Source: Microbacterium sp. (lineage in GTDB: Bacteria > Actinomycetota > Actinomycetes > Actinomycetales > Microbacteriaceae). From it: a stretch of DNA of 37,491 nucleotides. The translations under genes and the position numbers were made by a program. Within the stretch, counting starts at the first letter, position 1. Every line of letters starts with the position of its first letter. The notes below the pieces were generated by a model. The model was given only the letters and a program-made list of their open reading frames with translations, made no database searches and was not told where the DNA came from. The stretch is from contig JAITLM010000141.1 in the NCBI GenBank assembly GCA_031277885.1, positions 1 to 37,491 of the forward strand, written 5' to 3'. This document shows positions 37,486-37,491 of the stretch, in pieces.

Positions 37486-37491
37486 GCATTC

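Overview
The window is very GC-rich (about 70% or more in coding rows) and is almost certainly from an actinobacterium of the family Microbacteriaceae, most likely Microbacterium. The evidence is the codon use, the gene families, the TANNNT-type -10 boxes close to start codons, and a GH172/GH116 pair known from Microbacterium. Gene density is high. I saw no rRNA, no convincing tRNA and no CRISPR array.

Layout. 1-2856: a SigK/RskA sigma and anti-sigma pair with an MPT70/MPT83-like fasciclin lipoprotein and a divergent molybdopterin oxidoreductase cut by the window edge. 3003-3434: a DoxX protein. 3561-12105: a sugar locus with a GH172 enzyme, a LacI regulator, an FGGY kinase, a GH116 enzyme and an L-fucose/D-arabinose-type isomerase. 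Near-identical operators sit at the divergent lacI/GH172 promoter and at the kinase promoter. I read this as intracellular D-arabinan (mycobacterial cell-wall glycan) catabolism: exo-alpha- and exo-beta-D-arabinofuranosidase, then D-arabinose to D-ribulose to D-ribulose 5-phosphate. 12247-15397: small housekeeping or regulatory genes. 15538-18000: a Tat-exported family 8 polysaccharide lyase. 18250-20712: two GT4 glycosyltransferases.

20698-21804 is a clear insertion. An AT-richer island of about 830 bp carries one exported two-repeat protein. It is flanked by roughly 140-bp direct repeats that duplicate the end of the glycosyltransferase gene, the spacer, and the 3' end of the next (minus-strand) gene. 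21762-24461: a membrane protein, an NRDE/TANGO2 protein and CoaBC.

24552-37433 is dominated by purine (urate/allantoin) and glyoxylate-linked functions: a CitE-like lyase, then uraD-uraH-uricase, and later an IclR regulator divergent from malic enzyme, DUF6986 aldolase-like and ureidoglycine aminohydrolase genes. A peroxiredoxin, an SDR, pyruvate dehydrogenase E1 (aceE) and a DUF559 protein are interleaved.

Several repeat signals cross gene boundaries: a three-copy intergenic structured repeat with compensatory changes (3467, 12142, 13499); the short SLSKG/PELVEG-type interspersed repeat, twice inside the GH116 gene and as a 20-bp tandem at 25431; large perfect hairpins between genes; and a strong excess of the hexamer GGATCC throughout (about 95 by eye against about 13 expected from composition).
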